Positions 50,059-59,277 of a DNA stretch of 64,000 nt are shown in pieces. The notes below the pieces were generated by a model. The model did not search any database, was not told the origin of the DNA, and worked only from the letters and a program-made list of their open reading frames with translations. Position 1 is the stretch's first letter; each line of letters begins with the position of its first letter. Made by a program: the position numbers and the translations under genes. This stretch comes from Botryobacter ruber (GTDB lineage Bacteria > Bacteroidota > Bacteroidia > Cytophagales > Hymenobacteraceae), in NCBI RefSeq assembly GCF_003347595.2, contig NZ_QCZK02000051.1, positions 62,001 to 126,000 of the forward strand. The letters run 5' to 3'.

Positions 50059-50853
50059 CTACTGCACATTCTTAAAGAACGTCGGGGAGTTGCCGTAGAG
50101 CGGTGTTTTTCCGTCCCACTTCTCGATGAACTGCTGCTGAATGAGGAGGGGCGTGAGCGTGCGCTGCCGCAGTTCGTTGGCCCGTGCTTCGGCTTCGGCC
50201 TCTACAATTTTTTTACGGGCCTGCGCTTCGGCTACTTTCAACTCGTTCTCCACCTGCATGGCCTGCTGCACCGCCCGGTTTTTCAGGTTGACTGCCCGCA
50301 CAATCTCCTCGGGGTAAACAAGGCCGCTGGTCATTTGCTCCAGCTTAAAGCCATCGGTCTGCAGCGCCTTATCCAGGGTGGACTGCACCTCCGTCTCGAA
50401 CTGCTGCCGCTTTGAAATAATTTCCTCGGTGCTATACTGGTTCAGCTGGATACGGAAAGCATCTTTCACATAGTTCAGCAGGGTGGTCTGTGCTATCTCG
50501 TCTATGGGCTTGCGGTACTTCTTAAAGATGTGCGGCGATTTGCCCGGCACCACATAAAACGAGATGGTGGGGTCGACGGTAAAAACAGAGCCGTCTTTGG
50601 CGTTCACGGTAAACGGCTCGTAATCGCGGGTCTGGATGAAGTTCGGAAACTGGTACACTTCTTCGGTGAGCGGGTTAAACCACACGCGCCCCGTTACCAG
50701 CGACACGTCCTGCACCCCTTTACCGGTGCCGTAAAGTTTAACCAGGATTCCTTCGTGACCGGCATCGATGCGGGTACAGGATTGCATGGCTCCTACTGAA
50801 AATACCAGTAGTATGACAATTGCCATTATCAGGGTAAAAAGCTGACGCGTCAT
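50059..50853 (-). CDS. SPFH/Band 7 (prohibitin-like) membrane protein
   Basis: A 264-residue protein with one N-terminal membrane helix (LFTLIMAIVILLVFSVGA) and the SPFH domain: GHEGILVKLYGTGKGVQDVSLVTGRVWFNPLTEEV and FTVDPTISFYVVPGKSP. The long helical C-terminus (QAMQVENELKVAEAQARKKIVEAEAEARANELRQR) is a coiled coil as in prohibitins. It probably forms membrane rings near proteases. The gene is on the strand opposite nuo and lies between nuoC and nuoD with the small membrane protein upstream. Confidence 0.88.
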   Translation of the reverse strand: MTRQLFTLIMAIVILLVFSVGAMQSCTRIDAGHEGILVKLYGTGKGVQDVSLVTGRVWFNPLTEEVYQFPNFIQTRDYEPFTVNAKDGSVFTVDPTISFYVVPGKSPHIFKKYRKPIDEIAQTTLLNYVKDAFRIQLNQYSTEEIISKRQQFETEVQSTLDKALQTDGFKLEQMTSGLVYPEEIVRAVNLKNRAVQQAMQVENELKVAEAQARKKIVEAEAEARANELRQRTLTPLLIQQQFIEKWDGKTPLYGNSPTFFKNVQ

Positions 50854-50858
50854 TTTTG

Positions 50859-51050
50859 TTATGAATCAAATTTGGAAATAGAATACCGGACAACAAAAAA
50901 ATTAATAACAATCATTACCGCTAACAACAGCAGGCCAAACGCAACAGCCACATCCGAAGGTTGCCGTACCAGCCGGGCCACTTCCGAAAACGCCATAACA
51001 TCCACGATCAGCAACAGCAAGATTAAGAACAGGTATCTTATATTCTTCAT
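50859..51050 (-). CDS. Small membrane protein
   Basis: A 63-residue protein with two hydrophobic helices (YLFLILLLLIVDVMAF; VAVAFGLLLLAVMIVINFFVV) joined by a short polar loop with SEVARLVRQPSD. It ends 5 bp before the SPFH start and likely shares its transcript. I use the ATG at 51050; the longer frame upstream looks unlike a protein start. No family recognised. Confidence 0.6.
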   Translation of the reverse strand: MKNIRYLFLILLLLIVDVMAFSEVARLVRQPSDVAVAFGLLLLAVMIVINFFVVRYSISKFDS

Positions 51051-51272
51051 ATAGGGGCAGCCAACAGGCTGATTTCCGGACATGGTGCAGCGCCAGTGGT
51101 AAGGGCTGCTGCCATCCCGGATTTGTAACAATAGAATAATCAAATATACATATTAACCGACATTCCTGCAAAACAGACCGTTGATGGTAGTGATGAAATG
51201 ATGGGTGTGATTTTATTGTTGCTTTTTCCGTTCTTTGTATATTGTTTTTGATTTATAATACCTGTTTCAGTA

Positions 51273-52481
51273 TTGAACGCGACGCTATATAAAAATTACC
51301 TGCTGCAGTCGGAGCCAAATAAATATGGGCTCGACGACCTGAAAGCCGGCGAAATGATTGTGAACATGGGGCCGCAGCACCCCTCTACGCACGGGGTGCT
51401 GCGCCTGGAAGTGGTAACGGACGGTGAAATTATAACGGATGTGGCGCCGCATATCGGCTACCTGCACCGCTGCTTCGAGAAACATGCCGAAAGCATGGCT
51501 TACAACCAGACCATCCCCTACGTGGATCGCATGGATTACCTGGCGGCCATGAATTCGGAGCATGTGTGGTGCATGGGCGTGGAAAAGCTGCTGGGTATTA
51601 CCGACCAGATCCCGAAGCGGGTAGAGTACATCCGGGTGCTGGTGGCGGAGCTGAACCGGCTGGCCTCGCACTTTGTGGCTATCGGCACCTACGGCATCGA
51701 CATTGGCGCCTTTACGCCTTTCCTGTGGCTGCTGCGCGACCGCGAGCACATACAACGCCTGCTGGAATGGGCGTCGGGGGCCCGCATGCTCTACAACTAC
51801 ATCTGGGTGGGCGGTTTGTACTACGACCTGCCCATCGGGTTCGAAGAGCGTTGCCGCGAGTTTATCAATTACCTGCTGCCCAAGCTCGACGAGCTCGACA
51901 CGGTGCTGCTGCAGAACCAGATTTTTATAGACCGCACGGCCAATGTGGGGGTGCTACCGCTGGACGTAGCGATCAACTACGGCTGCTCCGGCCCGATGCT
52001 GCGTGGCTCCGGCCTGAAGTACGACCTGCGCCGCGTAGATGGCTACTCCGTTTACCCGGAACTGGACTTTGAGGTGCCTGTAGGCCAGGGTCTTGCCGGC
52101 ACCACCGGCGACTGCTGGGACCGCAATTATGTGCGGGCGCTGGAGTGCCGCGAGTCGGTAAAAATTATCCGCCAGTGCCTCGACCGCCTGCAGGGCGACT
52201 ACAAACGTACCCCCGACTTCGATCCGCAGGCGGCCTGCCCGAAAAAGCTGCGCATGACAGCCACCAAAGAGCTGTACTTCCGGGGCGAGACACCTCGTGG
52301 CGAACTGGGTTACTATTTCCGGACCACCGACCGCAGCGATGTGCCTTTCCGCTGCAAGGGCCGCTCTCCGTGCTTCTCCAACCTATCGGTGCTGCACGAG
52401 ATTGCCAAAGGCTGTATGGTGGCCGACCTCATTGCCATTGTGGGTTCTATCGATATTGTACTGGGCGAACTGGACAGGTAA
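51273..52481 (+). CDS. nuoD: NADH-quinone oxidoreductase subunit D
   Basis: A 402-residue 49-kDa-type subunit that forms the quinone chamber with NuoB. Motifs: [54 protein letters not shown] and [12 protein letters not shown] at the very end. Length is normal. The start appears to be TTG at 51273 (no ATG in frame before the conserved core). It is split from nuoC by the composite repeat and two opposite-strand genes, and the rest of complex I (nuoE-N) is not downstream. Confidence 0.94.
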   Translation: MNATLYKNYLLQSEPNKYGLDDLKAGEMIVNMGPQHPSTHGVLRLEVVTDGEIITDVAPHIGYLHRCFEKHAESMAYNQTIPYVDRMDYLAAMNSEHVWCMGVEKLLGITDQIPKRVEYIRVLVAELNRLASHFVAIGTYGIDIGAFTPFLWLLRDREHIQRLLEWASGARMLYNYIWVGGLYYDLPIGFEERCREFINYLLPKLDELDTVLLQNQIFIDRTANVGVLPLDVAINYGCSGPMLRGSGLKYDLRRVDGYSVYPELDFEVPVGQGLAGTTGDCWDRNYVRALECRESVKIIRQCLDRLQGDYKRTPDFDPQAACPKKLRMTATKELYFRGETPRGELGYYFRTTDRSDVPFRCKGRSPCFSNLSVLHEIAKGCMVADLIAIVGSIDIVLGELDR

Positions 52482-52570
52482 TACTGCAGCTTACTGTGCA
52501 GCAGTTGCTCCCGCTGCAGCAACAGGAAACAGTAAATTGTGAAGAATGTGCAAACATTGGACTTTGGTCA

Positions 52571-52578
52571 TACGTTTG
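52571..52578 (+). promoter_or_regulatory. Candidate -7 element (TACGTTTG) for the PAP2 gene
   Basis: A TAnnTTTG match 44 bp before the GTG start. Confidence 0.4.
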
Positions 52579-52621
52579 GTTAAAGCAAAAGCATCTTTAC
52601 TCACCTAACTTGTTATATACC

Positions 52622-53446
52622 GTGAGACTGAATAAATTTTTAACCATCCACCTGCTCTGGTTGAGTGCATTGTTGGCACCTGCCCAGGCTTTTGCTCAGG
52701 AGCAAATAAAACAAGATACAGCAGCCACAATAGTACCGGCAGAAATACCGGCAGACTCAGTGCTGCCCGGGCAGAAAAAACCTTTTACCAAATCGCAGCT
52801 GCTCGAAGGTAGTAACAGGCGTTATCTCAGACGAGCAGTAATTCCCTCAGCCGCGCTCATTGGCGTCGGCATTTTAACCATGCACGAAAGAGGCAGCTTT
52901 GCCGTGCGCGATGCCCGCAACAGAAGCTTTGCCGAATTCAGTACCGAGGCGGATGACTTTATGATGCTTGCGCCGCTGGTGGGGCTGTATGGTTTTAACA
53001 TCATCTCTTCACAAAACCGTCACCACTTTACCCGTCAGACACTGCTGTTACTTAGTTCGGGGGCACTTACCGCCGGACTTGTGTTTCCGGTAAAAAAATG
53101 GACGGATATTGACCGGCCTAACGGGAAACCCTGGGCTTTCCCCTCCGGCCATACCGGCTATGCCTTCACCATTGCCACTTTCATGGATAAGGAATTCCGC
53201 CATAAAAGCCCGTGGGTGAGCGTAGCCAGTTATTCTATTGCAGGCGCTACGGGTGTGCTGCGGGTGCTAAACAACGCCCACTGGTTTGCCGATGTGGTGG
53301 CAGGTGCGGGCGTGGGCATCCTGTCGGTAAACACGGTGTACTGGGTGCATGCCAAACTGACGAAAGGCGGCGGGTTAAATACCACATTCGTACCTGTTGT
53401 TTTTCCGGAAGGTGGCAAAGGCATGGCGCTTACCATCCAGTTTTAA
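52622..53446 (+). CDS. PAP2-family phosphatase (secreted)
   Basis: A 274-residue type 2 phosphatidic acid phosphatase. The signal peptide runs from the GTG start (RLNKFLTIHLLWLSALLAPA, then QAFA). Catalytic motifs are KKWTDIDRPNG (K-x6-RP form), FPSGHTGYAF and LRVLNNAHWFADVVAG (Arg, His and Asp). Three to four hydrophobic segments lie near them. Substrate could be lipid A or undecaprenyl diphosphate; not decidable. An open frame runs far upstream of 52622 through nuoD in another phase, but the real start is here as the signal peptide begins there. Confidence 0.85.
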   Translation: MRLNKFLTIHLLWLSALLAPAQAFAQEQIKQDTAATIVPAEIPADSVLPGQKKPFTKSQLLEGSNRRYLRRAVIPSAALIGVGILTMHERGSFAVRDARNRSFAEFSTEADDFMMLAPLVGLYGFNIISSQNRHHFTRQTLLLLSSGALTAGLVFPVKKWTDIDRPNGKPWAFPSGHTGYAFTIATFMDKEFRHKSPWVSVASYSIAGATGVLRVLNNAHWFADVVAGAGVGILSVNTVYWVHAKLTKGGGLNTTFVPVVFPEGGKGMALTIQF

Positions 53447-53541
53447 GAACTCCTATTCTTTTCTGACAGATCTGTTTCCCCTTTATCCCGGTGCCTCCTG
53501 CTGTGCAGGGAGCACCTGCACCTTCAGTACGATTATGTAAG

Positions 53542-55953
53542 ATGCCACACCGGTTCCGTTTCTACTTCCTGCTCCTGTTCATATGCTGCGGAACATTTTC
53601 TGCTGCCGGGCAGGTACTCACCATCAGCGGCACCGTGAGCGATGCCCTCACCAGCGAAAAGCTTCCGTTTGTAAATGTAGTGGTAAACGATGGCGAAACG
53701 GGCACGACCACCGATCTGGACGGTCAGTACCAGCTCCGGCACAACCAGCCCATCCGGAGCGTCCGGTTCAGCTATGTGGGCTATGCCACACAGGTCATTT
53801 ATCCCGACTCTGCCACTACTATCAACATCCAGCTGCAGCCTGTTGCCGCCAGGCTTTCCGAAGTAGTGGTGCGCAGAGGCGAAAACCCGGCCCACCGCAT
53901 TATCCGACTGGCCACGCAGAACCGGCAGCGGCACCGCCCCGAGAATATCCCCTCCTACACCTACCGTACCTACAACAAATTTGTATTCACGGCTGTGGGC
54001 CGGGAGGAAATTGATATGAGTGACACGCTCTCCCTTACGCGCCAGGATTCTGCTTACCTGAAGATGCATAGCCTGCTGGCCAAACAGCACCTCTTCCTGA
54101 TGGAAAGCGTTACCGATTATGCTTACCTCAAACCGGATAATTTCAAAGAAACCATCCTGGCGACGCGGGTGTCGGGGTTGCAGCAGCCCAGCTTTGGCAT
54201 TGTAGCCGCCGAAGCGCGTGCATTTTCGGTGTACGAAGATTTGCCAGTGTTCTTCGGGAAACGCTACTTGAGTCCCCTCAGCCCCGGCAGTACCCGCCGG
54301 TACGACTTTCTGCTGGAAGAAACGTCGGTTATTGGCAACGACACCGTGTTCATCATCTCCTTTAAACCGGAAGCAGGACGAAATTTCGACGGGCTGAAAG
54401 GCGTGCTGTACATCAACAGCAACGGATGGGCGGTGCAGAATGTGCTGGCCGAGTCGGCAACGGATGCGGACAAGCGGGGGCTGAAGCTGCAGCAGCAGTT
54501 TGAGCTGGTAGACGGGAAGCAGTGGTTTCCGAAGGAGCTGGATGTGGAGCTAACGGTGCCGCAAATACGGCTTAAAGGTCACCAGCCTTACGGGCACCTC
54601 CGCACCTACATTACCAACGTGCAGCTTAACCCGCCCCTGCAGCGGCGCGACTTCGGCATTATCGCCCTTAAGCTGGCACCAGATGCACACCGGCAGCCAC
54701 CGTCTTTCTGGCAGCAGTACCGCCCCGATACCCTGAATGCGCTGGAGCGGCGGACCTACCACCAACTCGACAGTGTGGGCAAAGAAGCAAAACTGGACCG
54801 CAACATCCGGATTGCCGAGTACCTGACGGCGCAGCAGATACCGGTAGGCAAACTCAGCCTGGACATTAACCGCTTTGTGCGGCTCAGCGATTTTGAAGGG
54901 CTGCGGCTGGGCATTGGCGCCCACACCAACAAACGCTTTTCGGAGCGCCTCCTCCTGGGCGGCTACTGGGGCTATGGCTTTGGCGACAAAAAAGCAAAAT
55001 ACGGGGCCGATGCGGGCTATGTACTCCACGCACCCTCAGAACTTACCCTGGGCGGCGAATATTTTAAGGATGTACTGGAACCTGGTGGCAGGCGCCTGCC
55101 CTTCCGTCCACGCCCCTCCCTTACGAATTTCCGGCCTGCAGTCCTTTTCCAGCTGGACTACGCCACCCACCAGAGCGTATCGCTGTCGGGAAGGTTGTTT
55201 CGTTACCTGCAATATAAAACCTCGCTGCGCCGGGAGCACCGGCTGACGACACTCGACCTCGTACCGAACCATCCGCAGGCATATAACACGACAGAAGCTG
55301 TGATTGGCATGCGTTACGCCTATGGCGAGCAGCTGATGCAGATGTTCAACCAGACCTTGCCCATTACAGCTTCGTATCCGGTGCTGTGGCTGCAGTACGC
55401 CCGTGGCATAGACGGGCTGCTGAACGGCGGGCACAGCTACCACCGGTACGATGTACGCCTGGAAGCGCCCTTTCAGCACCGCACCACCGGCGAAACCAGC
55501 CTTGCACTGGTAGCAGGACTTGTAAACGGCGATCTGCCGCTGCTGGGGTTATACAATGGCTATGGCAGCTACAGCAGGGACTACTACATTTATGCCAGCG
55601 AAGGATTTGAGACCATGCGCCCCTACGAGTTTTTCTCCGACCGTTATGCTGCGCTCTTTCTCAGGCAGAACCTGGCCAAGCGCCTGTTCCGCACAAACTT
55701 CTTTAAACCCAATGTCATTCTCATGACCAACATCGGTTACGGCAGCCTCGACCACGCCCGTTTAAATCTTTTCGAAGAGCAGGTGCAGGAAATGAACAAA
55801 GGTTTTTACGAATCCGGTTTGCTGCTGAACGACATCATCGGCTCCGCCTTTTCCGGCATTGGCGTTGGCTTTTTCTACCGCTACGGCTACTATGGCTTCG
55901 GCAGCTTCCACGAAAATCTGAAGATCAAAATAACCCTGTCCACGGCTTTTTAA
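53542..55953 (+). CDS. DUF5686 / carboxypeptidase-regulatory-like outer-membrane protein
   Basis: An 803-residue protein with signal peptide (FRFYFLLLFICCGTFSAAGQ), then a CarboxypepD_reg-like beta-sandwich (ISGTVSDALTSEKLPFVNVVVNDGETGTTTDLDGQYQL, SFVGYATQVI-like). The body is the DUF5686 domain, and the last 250 residues show beta-barrel patterns ending KITLSTAF with terminal Phe. It resembles TonB-dependent-receptor relatives without a plug. Role unknown, probably outer membrane. I use the ATG at 53542. Confidence 0.85.
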   Translation: MPHRFRFYFLLLFICCGTFSAAGQVLTISGTVSDALTSEKLPFVNVVVNDGETGTTTDLDGQYQLRHNQPIRSVRFSYVGYATQVIYPDSATTINIQLQPVAARLSEVVVRRGENPAHRIIRLATQNRQRHRPENIPSYTYRTYNKFVFTAVGREEIDMSDTLSLTRQDSAYLKMHSLLAKQHLFLMESVTDYAYLKPDNFKETILATRVSGLQQPSFGIVAAEARAFSVYEDLPVFFGKRYLSPLSPGSTRRYDFLLEETSVIGNDTVFIISFKPEAGRNFDGLKGVLYINSNGWAVQNVLAESATDADKRGLKLQQQFELVDGKQWFPKELDVELTVPQIRLKGHQPYGHLRTYITNVQLNPPLQRRDFGIIALKLAPDAHRQPPSFWQQYRPDTLNALERRTYHQLDSVGKEAKLDRNIRIAEYLTAQQIPVGKLSLDINRFVRLSDFEGLRLGIGAHTNKRFSERLLLGGYWGYGFGDKKAKYGADAGYVLHAPSELTLGGEYFKDVLEPGGRRLPFRPRPSLTNFRPAVLFQLDYATHQSVSLSGRLFRYLQYKTSLRREHRLTTLDLVPNHPQAYNTTEAVIGMRYAYGEQLMQMFNQTLPITASYPVLWLQYARGIDGLLNGGHSYHRYDVRLEAPFQHRTTGETSLALVAGLVNGDLPLLGLYNGYGSYSRDYYIYASEGFETMRPYEFFSDRYAALFLRQNLAKRLFRTNFFKPNVILMTNIGYGSLDHARLNLFEEQVQEMNKGFYESGLLLNDIIGSAFSGIGVGFFYRYGYYGFGSFHENLKIKITLSTAF

Positions 55954-56039
55954 GCAGCAGAGGCTGTGGTGGCAGCTGCAGAATAGTAAATAAACAGGCT
56001 GATAGTTCTGCTGCCCCTGCCACCACTGCCGCTGCTCCT
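55954..56039. repeat. Facing pair of family A repeats
   Basis: A plus copy at 55954-55981 (GGCTGTGGTGGCAGCTGCAG) and a minus copy at 56008-56039 form an imperfect hairpin between the DUF5686 and nnr genes. Confidence 0.8.
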
Positions 56040-56128
56040 GTTTATTGTAGAAGACGGTAAAAGTGAGCTGGTGTAAGTATACTTTCTTCCGTATATTTAT
56101 TCATCACACCTACCTTAGCTGCTGTACT

Positions 56129-57640
56129 ATGAAAATCCTTACTGCTGCACAGACACGGGAAGCCGACAAATTTACGATCGCACACGAAGGAATTGCCTCT
56201 CTTGCCCTGATGGAACGCGCTGCCAAAGCCTTTACCGGCTGGTTCGAAAACAAGTTCACGCCCGCCCGGCAGGTATTTGTTTTCTGCGGGCCCGGCAACA
56301 ACGGGGGCGATGGCCTGGCTGTTGCCCGTTTGCTGCACCAGCGCCAGTACCAGGTGCAGGTATTTGTTGTAGGCGACACCACCAAAGCCTCTCCTGATTT
56401 CAACGCCAACCGCGAAGCTTTGCCAAAGCAGGTAAATCTCACTGAAGTTACCGCTGCTTCTGCCTTACCAGCCCTGCCTGCTGATGCCTGCTGCATCGAT
56501 GCGCTGTTTGGGACCGGCTTAAACCGGCCTGTCACAGGGTTGTACGCTGCTGCCATCGAACACCTGAACAATAGCACTTCCTGCATTACCGCCATCGACA
56601 TCCCCTCAGGCCTCTACACCGACAGCCAGACACCTCCGGAAGGTGCCATTGTACAGGCGGCCTACACCGTCAGTTTTGAGCTGCCCAAGCTGGCCTTCCT
56701 GCTGCCCCAGCACGAGACCTTTGTGGGCGAGTGGCATGTGGTGCCCATCGGCCTAAGCCCGGAGTTTATCGACCAGGTGCCAACCGATACCTATTTCACT
56801 ATCCTGCCCGATGTGCAACGATTACTGAAGCCACGGCGCAAATTCTCCCACAAAGGTACCTTTGGACACGCCCTGCTCCTGTGCGGGAGCTATGGCAAAA
56901 TGGGAGCCGCTGTGCTGGCAGCACGCGCCTGCTTGCGGAGTGGTATTGGTTTACTGACTGTACAGGTGCCTTCCGCCGGTTACACAGTTTTACAGACAGC
57001 CGTACCCGAAGCCATGACCTTGGCTGATGGGAATAAAAAATACCTCTCGTCGTTGCCGGCTCAGCTGGAGAATTACAGTGCCATTGGCGCGGGGCCTGGC
57101 CTGGGGCAGGAAAAAGCAACCCGAACCATGCTGGGGCAGTTATTAGCCTCCGCTACGCAACCGCTGGTTCTCGATGCAGATGCCATCAACCTGGTTGCCG
57201 GCAGCGAAAACCTGAAAGCGCAGTTACCAAAGAACAAAGTCATTCTTACGCCACACCCGAAGGAGTTTGAGCGGCTGGTGGGGAAATCTGAAAACGACTA
57301 CGACCGGCTGGAACGCCTGAAGGCCTTCTGCTCCAGGCACAGCTGCTACATCGTTCTAAAAGGAAACCACACCGTAATTGGTACGCCGGCAGGCAAGCTG
57401 TTCTTTAACTCAACGGGTAACCCGGGAATGGCTACCGGCGGCACAGGCGATGCGCTAACCGGTATCATTACAGCGCTTGTGGCGCAGCAGTATAGTTTAG
57501 AAGATGCTTGTGTGCTGGGCGTGTACCTGCATGGGCTGGCCGGCGATGTGGCGGCTTTCAGTGTGGGAGAAATAGCGTTGGTAGCTTCTGATCTGATAAA
57601 AAACCTGCCGATGGCTTTCCGGAAGCTAACCCAGGTGTAA
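56129..57640 (+). CDS. nnr: Bifunctional NAD(P)HX epimerase/dehydratase
   Basis: A 503-residue repair enzyme that restores hydrated NADH and NADPH. The N-terminal epimerase (YjeF_N) has GPGNNGGDGLAVARLL and CCIDALFGTGLNRPV, with TAIDIPSGL. The C-terminal dehydratase (carbohydrate-kinase-like) has AIGAGPGLGQEKATRT, LDADAINLVAG, ILTPHPKEFERLVG and NPGMATGGTGDALTGIITALVAQ. Both domains look complete. I use the ATG at 56129. It overlaps the convergent UbiA-like gene by 15 bp. Confidence 0.94.
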   Translation: MKILTAAQTREADKFTIAHEGIASLALMERAAKAFTGWFENKFTPARQVFVFCGPGNNGGDGLAVARLLHQRQYQVQVFVVGDTTKASPDFNANREALPKQVNLTEVTAASALPALPADACCIDALFGTGLNRPVTGLYAAAIEHLNNSTSCITAIDIPSGLYTDSQTPPEGAIVQAAYTVSFELPKLAFLLPQHETFVGEWHVVPIGLSPEFIDQVPTDTYFTILPDVQRLLKPRRKFSHKGTFGHALLLCGSYGKMGAAVLAARACLRSGIGLLTVQVPSAGYTVLQTAVPEAMTLADGNKKYLSSLPAQLENYSAIGAGPGLGQEKATRTMLGQLLASATQPLVLDADAINLVAGSENLKAQLPKNKVILTPHPKEFERLVGKSENDYDRLERLKAFCSRHSCYIVLKGNHTVIGTPAGKLFFNSTGNPGMATGGTGDALTGIITALVAQQYSLEDACVLGVYLHGLAGDVAAFSVGEIALVASDLIKNLPMAFRKLTQV

Positions 57641-58543
57641 GCTGTTGGCCAGGTACACCAGCCCGGCGTGCAGCAGCATGGCGCCATCGGCCAGCAACAC
57701 ATAGTACACCGGCGGCTTGTTCTCGGAAGAGAAATAAACCACAATGGCAGCTCCAACAGCACTAGCCACCAAAGCTGCTTCTGTGGTGCCGCTCTCGGTC
57801 AGCACGACCACCACCACATACACCAGCAGCAATACCAGCGAAAGCAGCTTCGTATTTTTAATGCCGATGAGCCCGGGAATGGTAAGCGTTTTGGTGGTGC
57901 GGTCGTAGGTGTAGTCGCGGATGTCGAAGAGCAGGGCCAGCGCCAGGATAAACAGGAACCGCCGCCCGAACAGGAGCAGCGCCTGCGGGCTTAGTATCTC
58001 CAATCCGGCATCCATCAGCGGGAACAGCGCGGTTACGACAGCCCACACATAGGCAATCAGGAACACCTTTAACAGCGGCACACTGCGCAGTGGCCGCACT
58101 TTTCTTGATTTGTACAGCACCGGGATGGTATAGCCTACCGATATCAGGGCCAGGTGCAGCATAAACCACACGTTCAGCTGCAGGTTGTACAGCCAGTAAA
58201 TCATGGCTGCCCCTACTATAGCAGCTATGCCCAGCAAGGCTAATGCGGGCCGGTGCCGTTGCGTCCAGGTTTGTTCTGGCTTTCGTACCTGCTTCGGCTT
58301 GCGGAGCACACGCCGGATGTTGTTCAGGTTATAGGTAAACAAGGTAGCCAGAAACACAAAGGCTGCCACAGGAAGCGACACCGGAACACGGGCAAGCAGG
58401 GCAGTTTCTACGGTAAGAAAAAAGGCGCAGCAGGAAATGAACACGCTGCTGTACAGCACAGCGGAAAGTATTTGTCCGGGCACAGCATGTAACTGTAGTT
58501 CCTTTGCTGTTTTCCCTGCCACTATGCTTTCGTTGTTCTTCAT
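57626..58543 (-). CDS. UbiA-like integral membrane protein
   Basis: A 305-residue protein with eight to nine membrane segments, arranged as in the UbiA prenyltransferase family. The second Asp motif is kept as LLFDIRDYTYDR (D-x2-D-x3-D pattern), but the first motif, normally NDxxDxxxD, reads NLNNIRRVLRK and has no Asp. It may therefore be inactive as a prenyltransferase or use another chemistry. Located convergent to nnr and downstream of ppa behind a terminator. The name is by fold only. Confidence 0.75.
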   Translation of the reverse strand: MKNNESIVAGKTAKELQLHAVPGQILSAVLYSSVFISCCAFFLTVETALLARVPVSLPVAAFVFLATLFTYNLNNIRRVLRKPKQVRKPEQTWTQRHRPALALLGIAAIVGAAMIYWLYNLQLNVWFMLHLALISVGYTIPVLYKSRKVRPLRSVPLLKVFLIAYVWAVVTALFPLMDAGLEILSPQALLLFGRRFLFILALALLFDIRDYTYDRTTKTLTIPGLIGIKNTKLLSLVLLLVYVVVVVLTESGTTEAALVASAVGAAIVVYFSSENKPPVYYVLLADGAMLLHAGLVYLANSLHLG

Positions 58544-58603
58544 ACCAGCTGCAAGTTCGCTGCTTTCCTACCTGATTTCCAAAAATGCTTCACGGCTATA
58601 AAC

Positions 58604-58642
58604 AAAAAAGCCTGACGCAATAGTTTTTTACGTCAGGCTTTT
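58604..58642 (-). terminator. Terminator of ppa
   Basis: AAAAAAGCCTGACG (58604-58617) pairs with CGTCAGGCTTTT (58631-58642). On the minus strand it is followed by CTTTTTTG. Confidence 0.85.
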
Positions 58643-58657
58643 GAGGAAAGAAGTTGC

Positions 58658-59221
58658 TTATACCTGCTTTTCTTTTTTCCCGAATGTAGTGTTGTAGAGT
58701 TCGATGCTCTGGTTAATGATTTCATATGCCTGCTCACGGCCCAGGAACTGCTCTACGATTACCTCTTTATGCTCCAGTTTCTTATAGTCCTCAAAGAAAC
58801 GACGTAGCTCCAGCAGGGTATGTGGCGGAAGCTCCGAAATATCGTTGATGTGACGAACGGACATATCGTTGTTGGCAACCGCAATGATTTTATCATCTTC
58901 CTCGTTATTATCGATCATTTGCATCACCCCGATTACTTTGGCATCGATCAGGCACATAGGCTGCACATCGATGGAGCAAATTACCAGAATATCCAGCGGG
59001 TCTTTGTCGTCGCAGTATGTTTGCGGAATAAAACCGTAGTTGGCAGGGTAATGAACCGACGAGAAAAGCACTCTGTCCAGTTTCAGCATGCCGGTTTCCT
59101 TATCCAGTTCATACTTTGCCTTGGAACCCTTCGGGATTTCAATGATAGAGGTTACTACTCCCGGAGCATCTTCTCCGAAGCTTACCCCATGCCATGGATT
59201 ACTTTTTCTTAATTTCTCCAT
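58658..59221 (-). CDS. ppa: Inorganic pyrophosphatase
   Basis: A 187-residue soluble family I pyrophosphatase that hydrolyses PPi and so pulls biosynthesis forward. The signature [10 protein letters not shown] with its three Mg-binding Asp is present; [41 protein letters not shown] and [24 protein letters not shown] are conserved too. Length is normal. A terminator follows. Confidence 0.95.
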   Translation of the reverse strand: MEKLRKSNPWHGVSFGEDAPGVVTSIIEIPKGSKAKYELDKETGMLKLDRVLFSSVHYPANYGFIPQTYCDDKDPLDILVICSIDVQPMCLIDAKVIGVMQMIDNNEEDDKIIAVANNDMSVRHINDISELPPHTLLELRRFFEDYKKLEHKEVIVEQFLGREQAYEIINQSIELYNTTFGKKEKQV

Positions 59222-59277
59222 CTTAAATTTGTTTTACTTTTTGTTCCACCCCTGGTGGTGCCTGATTTGTATTGTTA

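Noticed and set aside
52145-52621. Upstream extension of the PAP2 frame into nuoD
   Set aside because: The stretch is out of phase with nuoD and Arg/Pro-rich; the signal peptide at 52622 marks the real start.
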